A stretch of DNA of 64,000 bases from Chrysomallon squamiferum (lineage: Eukaryota; Mollusca; Gastropoda; Neomphalida; Peltospiridae). Shown one piece after another: positions 22,411 to 33,059 of the stretch. The notes under the pieces were generated by a model that was not told the DNA's origin, made no database searches, and saw nothing but the letters and a program-made list of their open reading frames with translations. Each line of letters opens with the position of its first letter. Position 1 is the stretch's first letter. The position numbers and the translations under genes were made by a program. The stretch is from positions 25,062,407 through 25,126,406 of the forward strand of contig CM022679.1 in the NCBI GenBank assembly GCA_012295275.1, in the 5' to 3' direction.

Positions 22411-22960
22411 TTTGTATGGTTGACTGAATGATTGTGCTGCTTACTGAAAAATACAGGAATGGCTCTGTTCAATGATATATGTGTTAGACAACACTTTCAG
22501 ATCTTAGAGTAAAGATGGGTTTAAAGAGTTTTGTAAACTGATTACTTAGATATATTTTATTTAATTTGCATAAACTATGCATCTAGATGTGTATGTATAT
22601 GTATGTATATGTGTGTGCTATTTCATTTATTCCATGATCTATACATTAATTTTTGTCACATTCAAAATTATAAAATGGCACATGGTCTTTGGCTTCTATT
22701 TTGTATGTAGGATTCAAAATAACTATTTTTTTCTCACAATTCCTTGTAATTTGTTCTGTGAGTTCTTAGATAAGCTATGCAAACAAGAATCATTTTATAA
22801 GATATCCCCACTAACACGGAAACACATATCACAGCATTTGATGTAACAGTAACTGAGCACTAAATCTCAAAGAAAAGAGAAATATTCACCATTAAGGAGA
22901 ACTCATCCTGTGAACTAACATTTCTGTTGTAAGTTTGCCCAACAACTGTGATAGGACTGT
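22411..22960. other. AT-rich spacer
   Basis: Unique AT-rich sequence. The 89-codon frame at 22577-22846 has no recognisable domain. Confidence 0.45.
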
Positions 22961-22961
22961 T

Positions 22962-23110
22962 TCTCTTTCTTTCTTTCCTTTCTTTCTATCTCTTTTCTTT
23001 TTTCTTTCTTTCTTTCCTTCCTTCTATCCTCCTTTCCTTCTTTTATTTATTTATTAAAATAAATGAATGAATAAATAAAAAAGTAAAGAAAGTCAGAAGG
23101 AAACAACCTA
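22962..23110. repeat. Pyrimidine tract joined to a purine/AAAT tract in inverted arrangement
   Basis: TTTC/CCTT words to about 23045, then 'ttatttatttattaaaataaatgaatgaataaa' style sequence (abbreviated) to 23085, then GAAAG words. The 'tttatttatttatt' and 'aataaataaa' parts pair across the junction, making an imperfect hairpin. Confidence 0.7.
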
Positions 23111-23329
23111 AAATGGGACACTAATTAGAATTGATCCTGGAACCTATCACTCATTTCTCTTAAAACCCATCCAACCTTTGACTGGCTTACCAGTATTCTC
23201 ACTCTTGCATTTGGACGTCTTTTTTCTTCCTTTTTTTTTCTTCACGTCTGATACCATAATGTTTCACTATCAAAGAGCAGACAAACAAAAAGAAAGAAAT
23301 AAAAAAAAAAAAATTAAAAAGGAAACATT

Positions 23330-23640
23330 TTCTTGTTTTCTCGTGATCTCTTAAGTGGGCAAACAGCAGATACTTCCAGTGAGGAAACCAGACATCAAAA
23401 GGAAAAAGAAAAAAGGTCAGAACTTGGAAAGATGCGAGGAGAAGAAGAAGCAGGTTAGACACACACCTGGACAGCTTGCCAATGGTTATAATACCTGCTG
23501 AGCGACCACACCTGACACACACATCAAACAGCGATACCTGAAGGAGATTAACATTAAACATACATAAATCAATGCGGCCGTGTGGATGTAAATATTCAGT
23601 TTGCAGGTGGATAAACAAGTCAGGATTTTTCAGGGTCTCA
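23330..23640. promoter_or_regulatory. Complex-sequence island
   Basis: Mixed sequence with 'gacacacacctggacagc', 'ccaatggttataatacctg', 'gctgagcgaccacacctgac', 'acagcgatacctgaagg' and 'atgcggccgtgtgg'. It sits inside a 139-codon minus-strand frame that also spans T- and A-rich low-complexity DNA. No domain recognised; candidate non-coding element. Confidence 0.3.
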
Positions 23641-23644
23641 GACT

Positions 23645-24480
23645 GCTTTGATAATTAAACTGTTTTGTGGATCTCACATTTCTGGCAATATTCTACACTG
23701 CTGTAAACATTTTTGATGTTACCACGTCCTAAATCTTTTGAGAAAATTTTGAATAGTTTTTGTAAACTCTTTTGTTGTTCAGTGATATATAATGTTTTAA
23801 TAATTATTATTATAAAAATATATACCATACTGCTGTAGATGTTATCGGTGTTCACTATGCCAGTACCTTTCTAGGAAATATTGTATAGTAGAGTGAACTC
23901 TTTTTCTGTTCTAAGGTTTACACTGTTTTAATCAGTTAAATTATTATTAAGTGATAAATTCTATATTTGTGTAAATCTTGTTTGTGTTCCTAGGTCAGAA
24001 ACTTTTTGGTAAATATTGTGTAGTACAGTAAACCGATAATTTCTGTTCAAAGATCTTTAATGTTTGTATAATTAAACTGTTATATAGGTCTAAATTCCTT
24101 ACCTCTGTGTATGTTTATAGTCTTACTAGACACAAACCTGTTGGGAAATACTGTATGTATTGTAAATCCATTTGTTGTTCAAAGGTCTGTGGTGTTTTGA
24201 TAATTACACCTGTTACAAAGAGGTTAAACTTTTATCAGTATTCTTTGGAGTGTTGTAAAACTATTTAAAGCTATGAAATCTGTACATTACTGAACTTCAC
24301 TGATAATTAATTTTAATGTTAAATTATATTCTGACATCTTATAGTCATGGAAAACATCTATATTTAAAGGTGTTAGGTTTTCAGGAATATTTTACAGTGC
24401 TTTATAAACATTAGCTGTTGTAGTTTTTATAATCTGTGTCTTATATTTGTGAGAATATTGTACAGTGCTTTAAAGCTATT
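23645..24480. repeat. Degenerate tandem repeat, unit about 135 bp
   Basis: The order 'gggaaatattgtatagtac', then 'gtaaactc-tttgttgttca', then 'aggtctttaatgttttgata', then 'attaaactgttata' recurs from about 23740, 23874, 24012 and 24145 (spacing 134, 138, 133). More diverged fragments carry on to about 24480 ('gaatattgtacagtgcttta'). Confidence 0.78.
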
Positions 24481-24699
24481 TGCTGTTTGTGGTCTTTACA
24501 GCTCTCGACTTGATGGTTTAGAGAGATTTAGTTTTTGTTATGACCTTCATTTGTGTACAGCTTTATTCCATTTTCTGCATGTATTTATAAGACATATTTT
24601 AATGCTTACACCAGTTGAAAAGGTCATTCAGATTCAGCTGAGAGTTTTAAAAATATATTTGGTAACATATTACTAAGTACATGTAAATCTTTATAAAAT

Positions 24700-25380
24700 A
24701 ACTTGTTTGAAAGGTCATTCAGAACTTCTGGTTATTTCCTCATTATGTGACAGATTATTATAATCAGAGAGTCTCATATAATGACATTATCAGTATATAA
24801 CAGAACAAACATAACACAATTTTATCATTGAAAATCATCCACCATCTAAATTGATCTATGCTAAACCGAAATTTCTGTTAATAAAAAAAACTTTGCAGTA
24901 CTCTTTCTGGTAAAAGCTTAAAACAGGCTTGTATTTGTATGAAGAAAAAATTTACTGCTTTTATAATACTTTTTATGCAAGGTTTGTATTAATGTATGAA
25001 GAAACTTTTTGTATTCCTTTTTGATATCATTTTACTGTAACATCACCAATCTTTCTGGTACACCTCTAAATATTTTTTTCTAATCATTAATTTTTATATT
25101 TGTTATAAAGTCAATATGCAAAACTTGTAATAATAAAAAAAGAAATTTTTTGAAACTTAACTGATTGTTTTCAATATTAAAAAATATTTCTTATTAAAAA
25201 ATCTATGAATGAGTTCATTCCAAAAAAAAGTAAATAAAATATTCCAGTTTCCACTATTATCAAACCTCATTATTAAAGCCCTCTTAAGATACCAGACAGA
25301 AATGTGTCATGGAGAGGTGGTTGTAATATGGAGTAAAAACATATAAGTGTTTTGTTTTGTTTTGTTTGTTAAATTAACAA
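24700..25380. other. AT-rich spacer
   Basis: AT-rich sequence, no array of note, 'ttttgttttgttttgttt' near 25350-25368. No gene seen. Confidence 0.5.
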
Positions 25381-25630
25381 CATTACTAGTTGACACTGTG
25401 ACCACGCTGTTGACAAAACGATGTTGTCCTAATCACATGTGTTAAAGCAACAACACAAGACAAACATGGTGTTTGATGTCAAAGGGATCAGCCAGGCACT
25501 TAGGAGGACATTAACAAAGAAGAAAACAAACAGACTGGTTCTCAGTGCTAGTGTCGATAGACTGGTACAGTGTGCGGCTGCCAACATTCACCTGGACTCC
25601 TTCCAGATTAAACTTAACTAGAGAAAGTTT
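25380..25630. promoter_or_regulatory. Complex-sequence island with a short open frame
   Basis: Mixed sequence with 'gaccacgctgttgacaaaac', 'gtcaaagggatcagccagg', 'gctagtgtcgatagactgg' and 'gtgcggctgccaacattc'. A plus-strand frame of about 60 codons (to a TAG at 25619-25621) lies in it, rich in Lys, Thr and Leu. It resembles no family I know. Conserved non-coding DNA is about as likely as an exon. Confidence 0.3.
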
Positions 25631-25756
25631 AAAACTCTGTTGTTGTAAAAGACAGATAAAAACTCTCTCTGGTTTTTATCTCTGTTTTTGTAAAACCAAA
25701 ACAAAATCTTGTAGCTGTCAAAGACCAAATATTTTCATAATATACTGATTCAGTTT

Positions 25757-26100
25757 TTTAAAAAAAAAAAAAAAAAAAATCATTTCATTTTGTATTTAAC
25801 CTTTTGGTGACTATTCACAAAGAAGGTGAAAATGAAAAAAAGAAAAGAAATTTTTTTTTAAAAAAATTAAAAGAAAAAGAAAGAAATGGAACAAAAAAAA
25901 TTCAAAAATGGTTTCATGCTTTATGATTTTAACATATGTTTTTGTCAAAAAAAAAATTAAAAATCATCTTTCCATTTTATGTAAATTTGTTTAACTTAAA
26001 TTTGTATTCAACCTTTCAGTGAATATTCACAAAGAATAAAAATGGGGAAAAGATTTAATAAAAAAAATTTGGAAATGTTTCATGTTTTATGGTAAATGTT
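25757..26100 (+). repeat. Two-copy direct repeat with A-rich interiors
   Basis: 'catttcattttgtatttaacc' (trimmed), 'gtgactattcacaaagaa' and 'tggtttcatgctttatg' at 25779-25925 are matched by 'tttgtattcaacctttcagt', 'gaatattcacaaagaataaa' and 'atgtttcatgttttatgg' at 26005-26092. A run of about 20 A at 25759-25778 precedes it. Confidence 0.65.
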
Positions 26101-26115
26101 AGGAATATTATCAAC

Positions 26116-26282
26116 ATTATAGAACAGATTGAGGAATATCAGAACATTTAATCATTTAGGACACATAATAGAATATTACAATATTTTAACATTTAGGACA
26201 CATTACAGAATATTACAATATCTAAACATTTAGGACACATTAAGGAATATTACAATATCTAAGCATTTAGGACACATTATTT
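26116..26282 (+). repeat. 37-bp minisatellite, about 4.5 copies
   Basis: 'catttaggacacatta' falls at 26153, 26190, 26227 and 26264, exactly 37 bp apart, each followed by 'gaatattacaatatct'. The first half-copy at about 26116 is diverged. Confidence 0.93.
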
Positions 26283-26364
26283 ATCTCCTATTATAGGTTT
26301 TTTATTCTCTGACATTTTGATGCATTTTTCCTCTGGCTATTACATGTAATTTAAATCTTATTCA

Positions 26365-26525
26365 AATGGCGACTATAACAGAGCATGTGTCATGCGCCAA
26401 TGCTTGATTGAGTAGCTGAGTCGTTGAATTCGCAGCAAGAAATCACTTGATGTATTGTCGTTTAATTTCAGTGTGATGACCTTTTGAAATACTTGATATT
26501 AGGCTCAAGGGCTCAGACACAACAA
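26365..26525. promoter_or_regulatory. Complex-sequence island
   Basis: Mixed sequence with 'atggcgactataacagagc', 'gtgtcatgcgccaatgcttg', 'gagtcgttgaattcgcagc' and 'gtgtgatgaccttttg'. No open frame. Candidate non-coding element. Confidence 0.3.
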
Positions 26526-26578
26526 CATATTTTTTTTCAAAGTTTTCTTCTTTTTTTTCATTTCTTTTTCATTTTAAG

Positions 26579-26613
26579 TTTTTGTCTTTACTTTTTTAAA
26601 ATTTTAAGATTTT

Positions 26614-26646
<33 letters not shown>

Positions 26647-26750
26647 GCAGATTATAGTATTATGAAAAATTTTTGTCTTTACTTTTTAAAAAATTTTAAG
26701 ATTTTGCATTGTATATATATATATATATGCAGATTATAGTATTTTGAAAA
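26579..26750 (+). repeat. Recent tandem duplication carrying an AT microsatellite
   Basis: Two adjacent copies (26579-26669 and 26670-26750) share 'tttttgtctttactttt', 'aattttaagattttgcattg', an AT run and 'gcagattatagtatt'. The main difference is about 10 bp of AT length, plus single changes. The close identity marks it as recent compared with the other arrays. Confidence 0.93.
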
Positions 26751-28130
26751 CTATTTTCTAGCATGTGGTTTTTGGAAACAACTCTTGTTAGTTTTAATTT
26801 AAGTAGTTGTTATATTTAAATTACAACAACATTACCAGTATAGTTAATATTATTTTTATTTCTAAGTAATAAATGAAAATTTTTATCCAGCATAAAATCT
26901 GAATGAATAAACAAAACGCTTTTTAAAAATTAATAACTGTTTGATTTTCTAATGATAACTTTGTTATTAGTAAACCTGTTTCTACAACATTAGGTTTCTT
27001 TTGGCAACTTACAAAGTCCATATTTAAATTTTATATAGTTACCTGTAGACAGGGAAACACATTCCATGACTTTTGATAAACAGCCTTGAAGGACTGGGTG
27101 GAATGGGAAATGGCCCATTGTTGTTGCCCTACAGAGCTACAAGTAACTCCATGTAGAATTTTCATGGTACCATTGATGTTTAGAGAATTGGAGCATATAG
27201 AATTTTAAGAAAAAAATCCCATAAATTATGACCTTTTACTGACATCCTTTTAATGAGTCTCTTGCTATAAATCATCTTGTTAATCTTCTGTTGTCGCTTT
27301 GATTTTTTTTCAGTGTTTTGCTTTTTAAATTGCTTTTAAATTACATTTTTTCCACCCACTGCTCTTTAAATTATAATCTCTGAAGTGATTTATTAACAGT
27401 TGTTGTTGTTGTTGTTAACATTCTACAACCAAGGAGTGGGTTGTAGAGTGAAATGACATGCTGCTAAAGTGGAAACTGATGGATTGTTGAATCAGTATTT
27501 TGACTGATTGCTCTTTAAATGGTTTCCAGTTCCAACAGTACTTCAAGAGTGGTGTACTAAATGTACTGGTATGCTTACTTTTCTATTTATAGAATCAAGT
27601 TCATAAAAAGGGTCTCTTGCTGCCACTGGTAAAAGTAGCCTTGCTGTGGTTGCTTTAGACTCCATCTTTCAAATAATCATTTACAAAATTTTATAATCAT
27701 GAATATAAAAATTGTTACAGTATCAGTATCATAAAGCAATTATTCTTTCCGTCATTCTTTCATTTTATTTATTCATTTTCCCATCCTTCCTTCCTTCATT
27801 TTTTCATTCAGTCCTGTCATTTATTATTTGTTTAATTTAATCAGAAAATTACACATACACACAGGTATCAAATGTTATAAAATCATTAAAAATAAACTAC
27901 ATAATAATGCAAAAACAAATTCCTTAGAAATAAAATAAAACTGACAAAACTGTTTTGCACAAGAATATATTAATCTTTTAGGTAAAATGTAACTCTGATA
28001 TCTAAAAAAACAACATCTTAAATTTGTTTATAATTTAGTCATTTTTATACATATCTTACTAACATAAATATTTTTTTTCTATCTCAGATTTGTTTATAAT
28101 TAGGTAATGTGATATCTGCAATCCATTCTT
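26751..28130. other. Mostly unique AT-rich sequence
   Basis: Includes GTT repeats at 27401-27415 and CCTT/CATT words at 27783-27810. 'ggaatgggaaatggccc' near 27102 and 'gattgctctttaaatgg' followed by 'ttccaacagtac' near 27508-27541 loosely recall other places in the window. No gene seen. Confidence 0.45.
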
Positions 28131-28139
28131 TTTTTTCTA

Positions 28140-28400
28140 TTCAATGTGAATTTAATGACAGATTTTGAACCACGTAAAGAATATTATTAGATGAAAATCG
28201 CTTCTTAATCATTTCTATTATCCAGGCAGTAAGTGCTGCTATTTGCATAACACAAATGATTCCTGTACACAGAAACTTCAGAGCTGTAGCAAATCAACTT
28301 TTTATAGTATTGACTGCCACAGAATCCAATCTGGTCCCCATCTGAAATAACACATTTTGAAAGATGTCCCAAAGAGAATAGACTGAAAATGTTTTGGTTG
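28140..28400. promoter_or_regulatory. Complex-sequence island with a perfect octamer
   Basis: Mixed sequence containing ATTTGCAT at 28241-28248, the canonical POU-domain octamer, within 'gctgctatttgcataacac'. Nearby are 'tccaatctggtccccatctg' and 'gacagattttgaaccacg'. One 8-mer in this much DNA can occur by chance, so the regulatory reading is weak. Confidence 0.3.
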
Positions 28401-28571
28401 ACTTCTAAATTTTTTTTTTAAGTAAAAAGAACATGTTTGAGTTAAGGAAGTATTAAGAAAAGCAGATGGATGGATTATAAGGTTATACAGATTTTTTTTA
28501 AAAAGACCAAAAACTTATACAATTTTGTATTATACATAGTTATTATACATGCGTATAACTGAATATTTAAT

Positions 28572-28573
<2 letters not shown>

Positions 28574-28642
<69 letters not shown>
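28574..28642. repeat. (CA)n microsatellite
   Basis: CA array of about 68 bp with one TA interruption. Confidence 0.98.
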
Positions 28643-28643
<1 letters not shown>

Positions 28644-28679
28644 CAGTTATAATCTTATACTCCTTTAGCTGCTTCAAAG

Positions 28680-29195
28680 CTGAGATAAAAATAATTTTTT
28701 GTTTTATTAATTTTTTTTATAATCATAAAAACAAATTTTAGTGTACTTTTCTATGTAAAAGAAGAAACATAACATGCTTTATTTTTATTTTTATTTATTT
28801 TTTAACATTATTACCAAAATTGTCAGGAAGAAGGTCATAAAACATCTTTTATATTTTAAGTCTGAAAACAAAAAAAAAAAAATAAAAAAAAAATCCAGCT
28901 GAAGTTTTTAACCAGATTGATTTTGTTTTGCATTACAGTGACAATAAAATATTGCAAACTATGGGAAAAAAACGTTAATAAAAAAAAATATAATATTGTT
29001 AAATCGCAGATCATGTTATAAATAGTTAACATCATCGATTGGCAATGCCTGTTAGAAAAATATAAATATTTTAAAAAATCAAATTTCCATTCATATCCCA
29101 TATGAGCTATCATTATTTATCTCTAAAAGTGCAGTTGTTAAAAATTCCTAAATTGGATAAATTTGTATCATGTATCATAAATATATATTTTTATT
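28680..29195. other. AT-rich spacer
   Basis: Very AT-rich, with A runs near 28868-28893 and 28980-28988. The 85-codon minus-strand frame here starts in unique DNA but shows no domain and ends in poly-Phe. Confidence 0.45.
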
Positions 29196-29199
29196 TTTT

Positions 29200-29650
29200 T
29201 TGATTAGAGAATTGATTCATGAATTGCAATACATTATACATAATCACTGTCATACAGAAGCTGTAAAGACATTTTATCATGATTGCTATAATCATTGTGA
29301 TGTAGTTTTTTGTTTTTTTAAAATTAATTTATGATGTAATCTCATTCTCTTAACTGACATGGATGAACATAAAACAACTAAGCTGATTGTTCTTCAGATG
29401 CTTATGAAATTATAACATGCATATATTTGTTTAAATTAGAGAATTGATTCGTAAATTGCAATACATTTTACATAATCGTTACGGTACAGAAGTTGAGAAG
29501 AAATTTTATTATCACTAACAAGTCTGCTGTCGGCAAAACTTAATAAAGAGCTCTAATATTAACACTCAGTTGCCAAGCCTAGAAAACTGTTATTTTTTTT
29601 TTTTTAAGAATTCTCTTTACATTATGTAATCTAATTCTCTCTATTGGCAA
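29200..29650 (+). repeat. Two-copy direct duplication, second copy interrupted
   Basis: 'agagaattgattcatgaatt' with following 'gcaatacattatacataatc' and 'tacagaagctgtaaagac' at 29205-29272 is matched at 29439-29503 ('agagaattgattcgtaaatt', 'gcaatacattttacataatc', 'tacagaagttgagaag'). Downstream, 'tatgatgtaatctcattctc' near 29330 is matched by 'cattatgtaatctaattctc' near 29620. The second copy is longer because the left arm of the 85-bp inverted repeat lies inside it. Confidence 0.7.
29507..29591 (-). repeat. Left arm of 85-bp inverted repeat
   Basis: The reverse complement of this segment matches 30475-30559 without gaps over 85 bp, with about 8 mismatches by eye (roughly 90% identity). Shared landmarks are 'gagtgttaatatta', 'agctctttattaagttttgc' and 'ttgttagtgataat'. 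A T run follows immediately (29592-29604), as it does in mirror form at the other arm. It may be a copy of a short interspersed repeat or a foldback-element end. Confidence 0.93.
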
Positions 29651-30079
29651 TCAAAAACAAACCAAATGATCATGTTGGGAATTTGCTCAAATATGGTTTA
29701 TAAATTATGTTTTAATAAAATGGCAAAAGACTGAAAGGAGAAAGAGGAGTTTCATTTTGATGTCAAATTATACACATATAAAATATGGAACCAAAAGAAA
29801 GGAACAATTTTCTTTTAATTTATTTTTTGTTCAGCAGCAGTATGAAAATCTCTGTACAGTTGATTGTGTGCTAAAATAATTTGCTTTTTGAGTTCATATT
29901 TCCATGAATGTCAAAAAGTATTAACTTTACTTTTGTTATGTGAAAAATTAAATAAAGAATTTTTTTTTTTCTAATTTTGAAAAACAAAATAAAAAATTTA
30001 ATTATTATTTATTTTTTTTTGTTAAAATTATGTAATATACCATTATTTTTGGAAATGGTTGAATATTATCAAATAAAAG

Positions 30080-30445
30080 AATTTAGTAGAACATCATTTT
30101 AGAGCTTTATAATTTAACAGAACATCATTGTGGATTTTTATAATTTAATAAAATGTCGTTGTGAAGCTTCAGAATTTAATAGACATATTTGTGGATCTTT
30201 ACAATTTAATAGGATGTGTTTGTGGATCTTTAGAATTTAATAGGATGTCTTTATGGATCTTTAGAATTTAATAGGATCTTTGTGGAACTTTACAATTTAA
30301 CAGGATGTGTTTGTGGATCTTTAGATTTTAATAGGATGTCTTTGTGGATCTTTAAAATTTAATAGGATATCTTTGTGAATCGTTAGAATTTAACAGGATG
30401 TCTTTGTGGAGCTTTAGAATTTAATAGGATGTCATTTTAGAACTG
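30080..30445 (+). repeat. 31-bp minisatellite, 12 copies
   Basis: The unit is 'aatttaataggatgtctttg' followed by 'tggatctttag'. The 'aattt' landmark falls at 30080, 30111, 30142, 30173, 30203, 30234, 30265, 30294 and on to 30418, mostly 31 bp apart with occasional 29-30. Central copies are the most alike. It lies between the arms of the 85-bp inverted repeat. Confidence 0.95.
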
Positions 30446-30474
30446 TGGTAATGTAAAGAGAATTATTAAAAAAT

Positions 30475-30559
30475 AACAGTTTTCCAGTCTTGGCAGCCGA
30501 GTGTTAATATTAAAGCTCTTTATTAAGTTTTGCCGCCACCAGATTTGTTAGTGATAATA
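30475..30559 (+). repeat. Right arm of 85-bp inverted repeat
   Basis: Inverted partner of 29507-29591, separated from it by 883 bp. Begins 'aacagttttccagtcttggc' and ends 'ttgttagtgataata'. An A run precedes it (30468-30473). Adjacent DNA on the right changes to the complex island at 30560. Confidence 0.93.
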
Positions 30560-31155
30560 TCTGATTTCGCTCTTCATATAACTCGTCGATTTTTCATAAC
30601 AGTCAGTGGAGGTGACCTAAGTATGCAGTGAGGAAGAATAATGGGCCACATTTCAGGCCTTCCTTATTGATTAGAATCTTCTTTTGCTCAAAGACCCACT
30701 CACTGTGAAATAGCTGACAATTATTTTTTTTGCTTCTACTAAAAGTCACCCTCTCTCAGAGAGTTCCTTTCATCTCTGGCGACCCTGTTGCATGCCAAGA
30801 CTCTTTCAGCCTGCGACCCATCAGCGTATTTCACCGTGATTGTTCCTAAATCACGCTGCGACTTGATGGTATGTGCAGAGATACTGTCAGCTTGTTTCTT
30901 GTCTTCGTCATCTCCTGACAAACATACCTAAATCTCGTTCCGACTCCACCGTACAAATGGCTCATAAAGTTTGGATAATATCTTCATTTGAATCCCTGCT
31001 CCTCAATCGTTAATCATCTCCTCGCAATCGTTGACTCATTTTTGTCCTCTTCTCTGTTGTCAATAACGGCCGATGTTTGTCACTGAGGAAGGATTCAGTC
31101 TGTTACAATTGTGTCCGTGTGATAGGATCAGAGAAACTCGGCTGTGATTAACTGT
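30560..31155. promoter_or_regulatory. Large complex island containing a 57-60 codon minus-strand frame
   Basis: About 590 bp of balanced sequence with many CpGs: 'ctcgtcgatttttc', 'ctgcgacccatcagcg', 'aatcacgctgcgac', 'atctcgttccgactccaccg', 'cggccgatg'. On the minus strand a frame from 30921 to a stop at 30739 encodes a charged, balanced protein with no low complexity (for example GTITVKYADGSQAERVL). It lacks a usable ATG, but a 'tttgtcag' acceptor-like and an 'aggtatgt' donor-like sequence lie just upstream. I recognise no family. It could be an exon fragment or conserved non-coding DNA. Confidence 0.35.
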
Positions 31156-31156
31156 C

Positions 31157-31158
<2 letters not shown>

Positions 31159-31206
<48 letters not shown>
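31159..31206. repeat. (CA)n microsatellite
   Basis: Pure CA array of about 48 bp. Confidence 0.98.
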
Positions 31207-31208
<2 letters not shown>

Positions 31209-31214
31209 GAACAG

Positions 31215-31865
31215 ACAGCATGAATAGCTCAATCTTCCAGTCTTTGCTGGACTTTGCATTGGTCATACAGTGAAACTTGTTCAGTTAGAGATACAAATCT
31301 CTCCATCTTTACTCGACATTGTGCTGAAATGCTAATTTAGGAAAATTGTATAAAACTTCAAATAGATTTATACATTTCACTTTCAATCTTTGTCAGGCAT
31401 TATATTGGCCATATGTTATAAAACTTCTTCAGATAGACATATATGTGTCAATACTTCTTGGAAATTATACTGAATTGCTAATTTTGTAAATTTTCAAATC
31501 ATCTCAAAACAGACTAATTTATAATTTATAATTTCTTTTTCAGTCTTTGCTGGATATGACATTCTGTAAAATTCTGTAAAATTCTGCAAGTAGACTTACA
31601 CATTTTGTTTCATACTTTGCTAGGCATTTCATTTCTCATTTTAAAAGTACTGCAATATTTCTTTAATATATTTAAACATTTCTCTTTCAGTCTGCAATGA
31701 GTTATACCCCATCTCCTTTCAGTTTTTGCACTGGTAATTTTGTAAATACTGTAACACATCATCAAACAGACTTGTACATCTCTTTCTCTCTCACTTAAAT
31801 ATCATAAAAATGCCTATTTCATCTCTCTTTATGTCTTTGTCAGACATTGTATTGTGCTGTGCCTT
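31215..31865 (+). repeat. Degenerate tandem repeat, unit about 80-110 bp
   Basis: The order 'ctttcagtctttgctggaca', then 'ttgtattgg', then 'aattttgtaaaacttcttca', then 'aatagacttatacatttct' recurs with strong divergence near 31230, 31300, 31385, 31540, 31610, 31690, 31725 and 31830. Confidence 0.6.
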
Positions 31866-33050
31866 GTGAAAGTAGTTGAAAAGTCTCTATTATATATGTC
31901 TTCATTATCATATGCTGTAGACACTCTGGAGTGGTCTGTGGTTTTGGTTGATTGCTAACCTGAAGAATAATTGACTGCCAGATCAGTTATTCATGATGCT
32001 GGCTTTGAGTTATTACCAATTCCAAACAGTACCTCTTGGCTGTTTACAAAGAGTGCAGTGTGTTTGTTATATTTGATTATATCACAAATGAGGAATTGTT
32101 AAATTTTTTTTTTTTTTCTTAATTTATTCTAGACATTAAATATATGATATTCTCAGAGAAAATTCAACACCCATAAATTTCTGAGCATTTTTCCATTGTT
32201 GTTCCATTTTTCCATTATGGTGGTCTAAAACCATATCATAAAATATATATGTATATATTAAAAAAAATAAAAAAAGAATTTGGATCATATGATGTAACAT
32301 ATTCTATCACTGGCTGAAGTATCAAACTCATATTAATCACTTTTTATTGTAGCCATTGTTGGTATTACTTTTATTTGTGTCTGTGTGTGTATGTACACAC
32401 ATAAACACACACAAACACACACAGACACACACAGACACATACACTTTAATAATTTTAACATATGTTATCTCAGCCTTTGTTCTGTGATTGTAACCTGTTT
32501 GTAACCTGTTCAGTTAATCTATCAGAGATATTATAATGTTATCTAGTCTGTTGTCAGAATGCATGTATAAACTAAATTCACTGGTTTGATAACCTGCAGA
32601 TATAGGTAAAATAATAATTACTGTCCATTTTATTTTGATTATCAGTAAAAAAATCTTTGATTATCAATTAAAAAAAAAAAAAATCAATAACATTGATAAC
32701 TTCACATTGATGTAATCTGTAATATTTAAAATATTAGTACAAAATCTGTGATACCTCATCATCATAACCACAAACAAGTATAATTCTGAATACTTGTTAA
32801 AGGACTATTTATATTTTTATTAATAAAATACTTTTAAAATTGATCTAACACTAACACTCCGTTGATGTATATAACGGATATATGTGATATAATAAAACAA
32901 ATTCCTTTCTGATATTAGTTATGTGGTTTGAACATGATAACTATTGATCTGCACCAATTGTACTCAAGATTATTAAAAAAAAAAAAAAAAAAAAAAAAAT
33001 AAATAAAAGAAAAAGAAATCAGAAATTGACAAATGATGCACCTCCCAATC
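31866..33050. other. AT-rich spacer with simple repeats
   Basis: Includes a T run at 32105-32119, CACAC words at 32393-32441, an A run at 32669-32681, and a roughly 26-A run at 32974-32999. No gene seen. Confidence 0.5.
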
Positions 33051-33059
33051 TCAGCTATC

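Noticed and set aside
23199-23618. 139-codon minus-strand frame
   Set aside because: Half is Phe/Lys low complexity from T/A tracts, and no domain or splice context supports it. The non-repetitive half is listed as a complex island instead.
25439-25621. 60-codon plus-strand frame as a gene
   Set aside because: Starts with GTG, has no domain, and is short enough to arise in balanced-composition DNA.
27420-32060. Similarity between 'gattgctctttaaatgg' near 27508 and 'gattgctaacctgaag' near 31950
   Set aside because: Only short shared words ('ttccaacagtac' and 'ttccaaacagtac') with unmatched flanks; could be chance.
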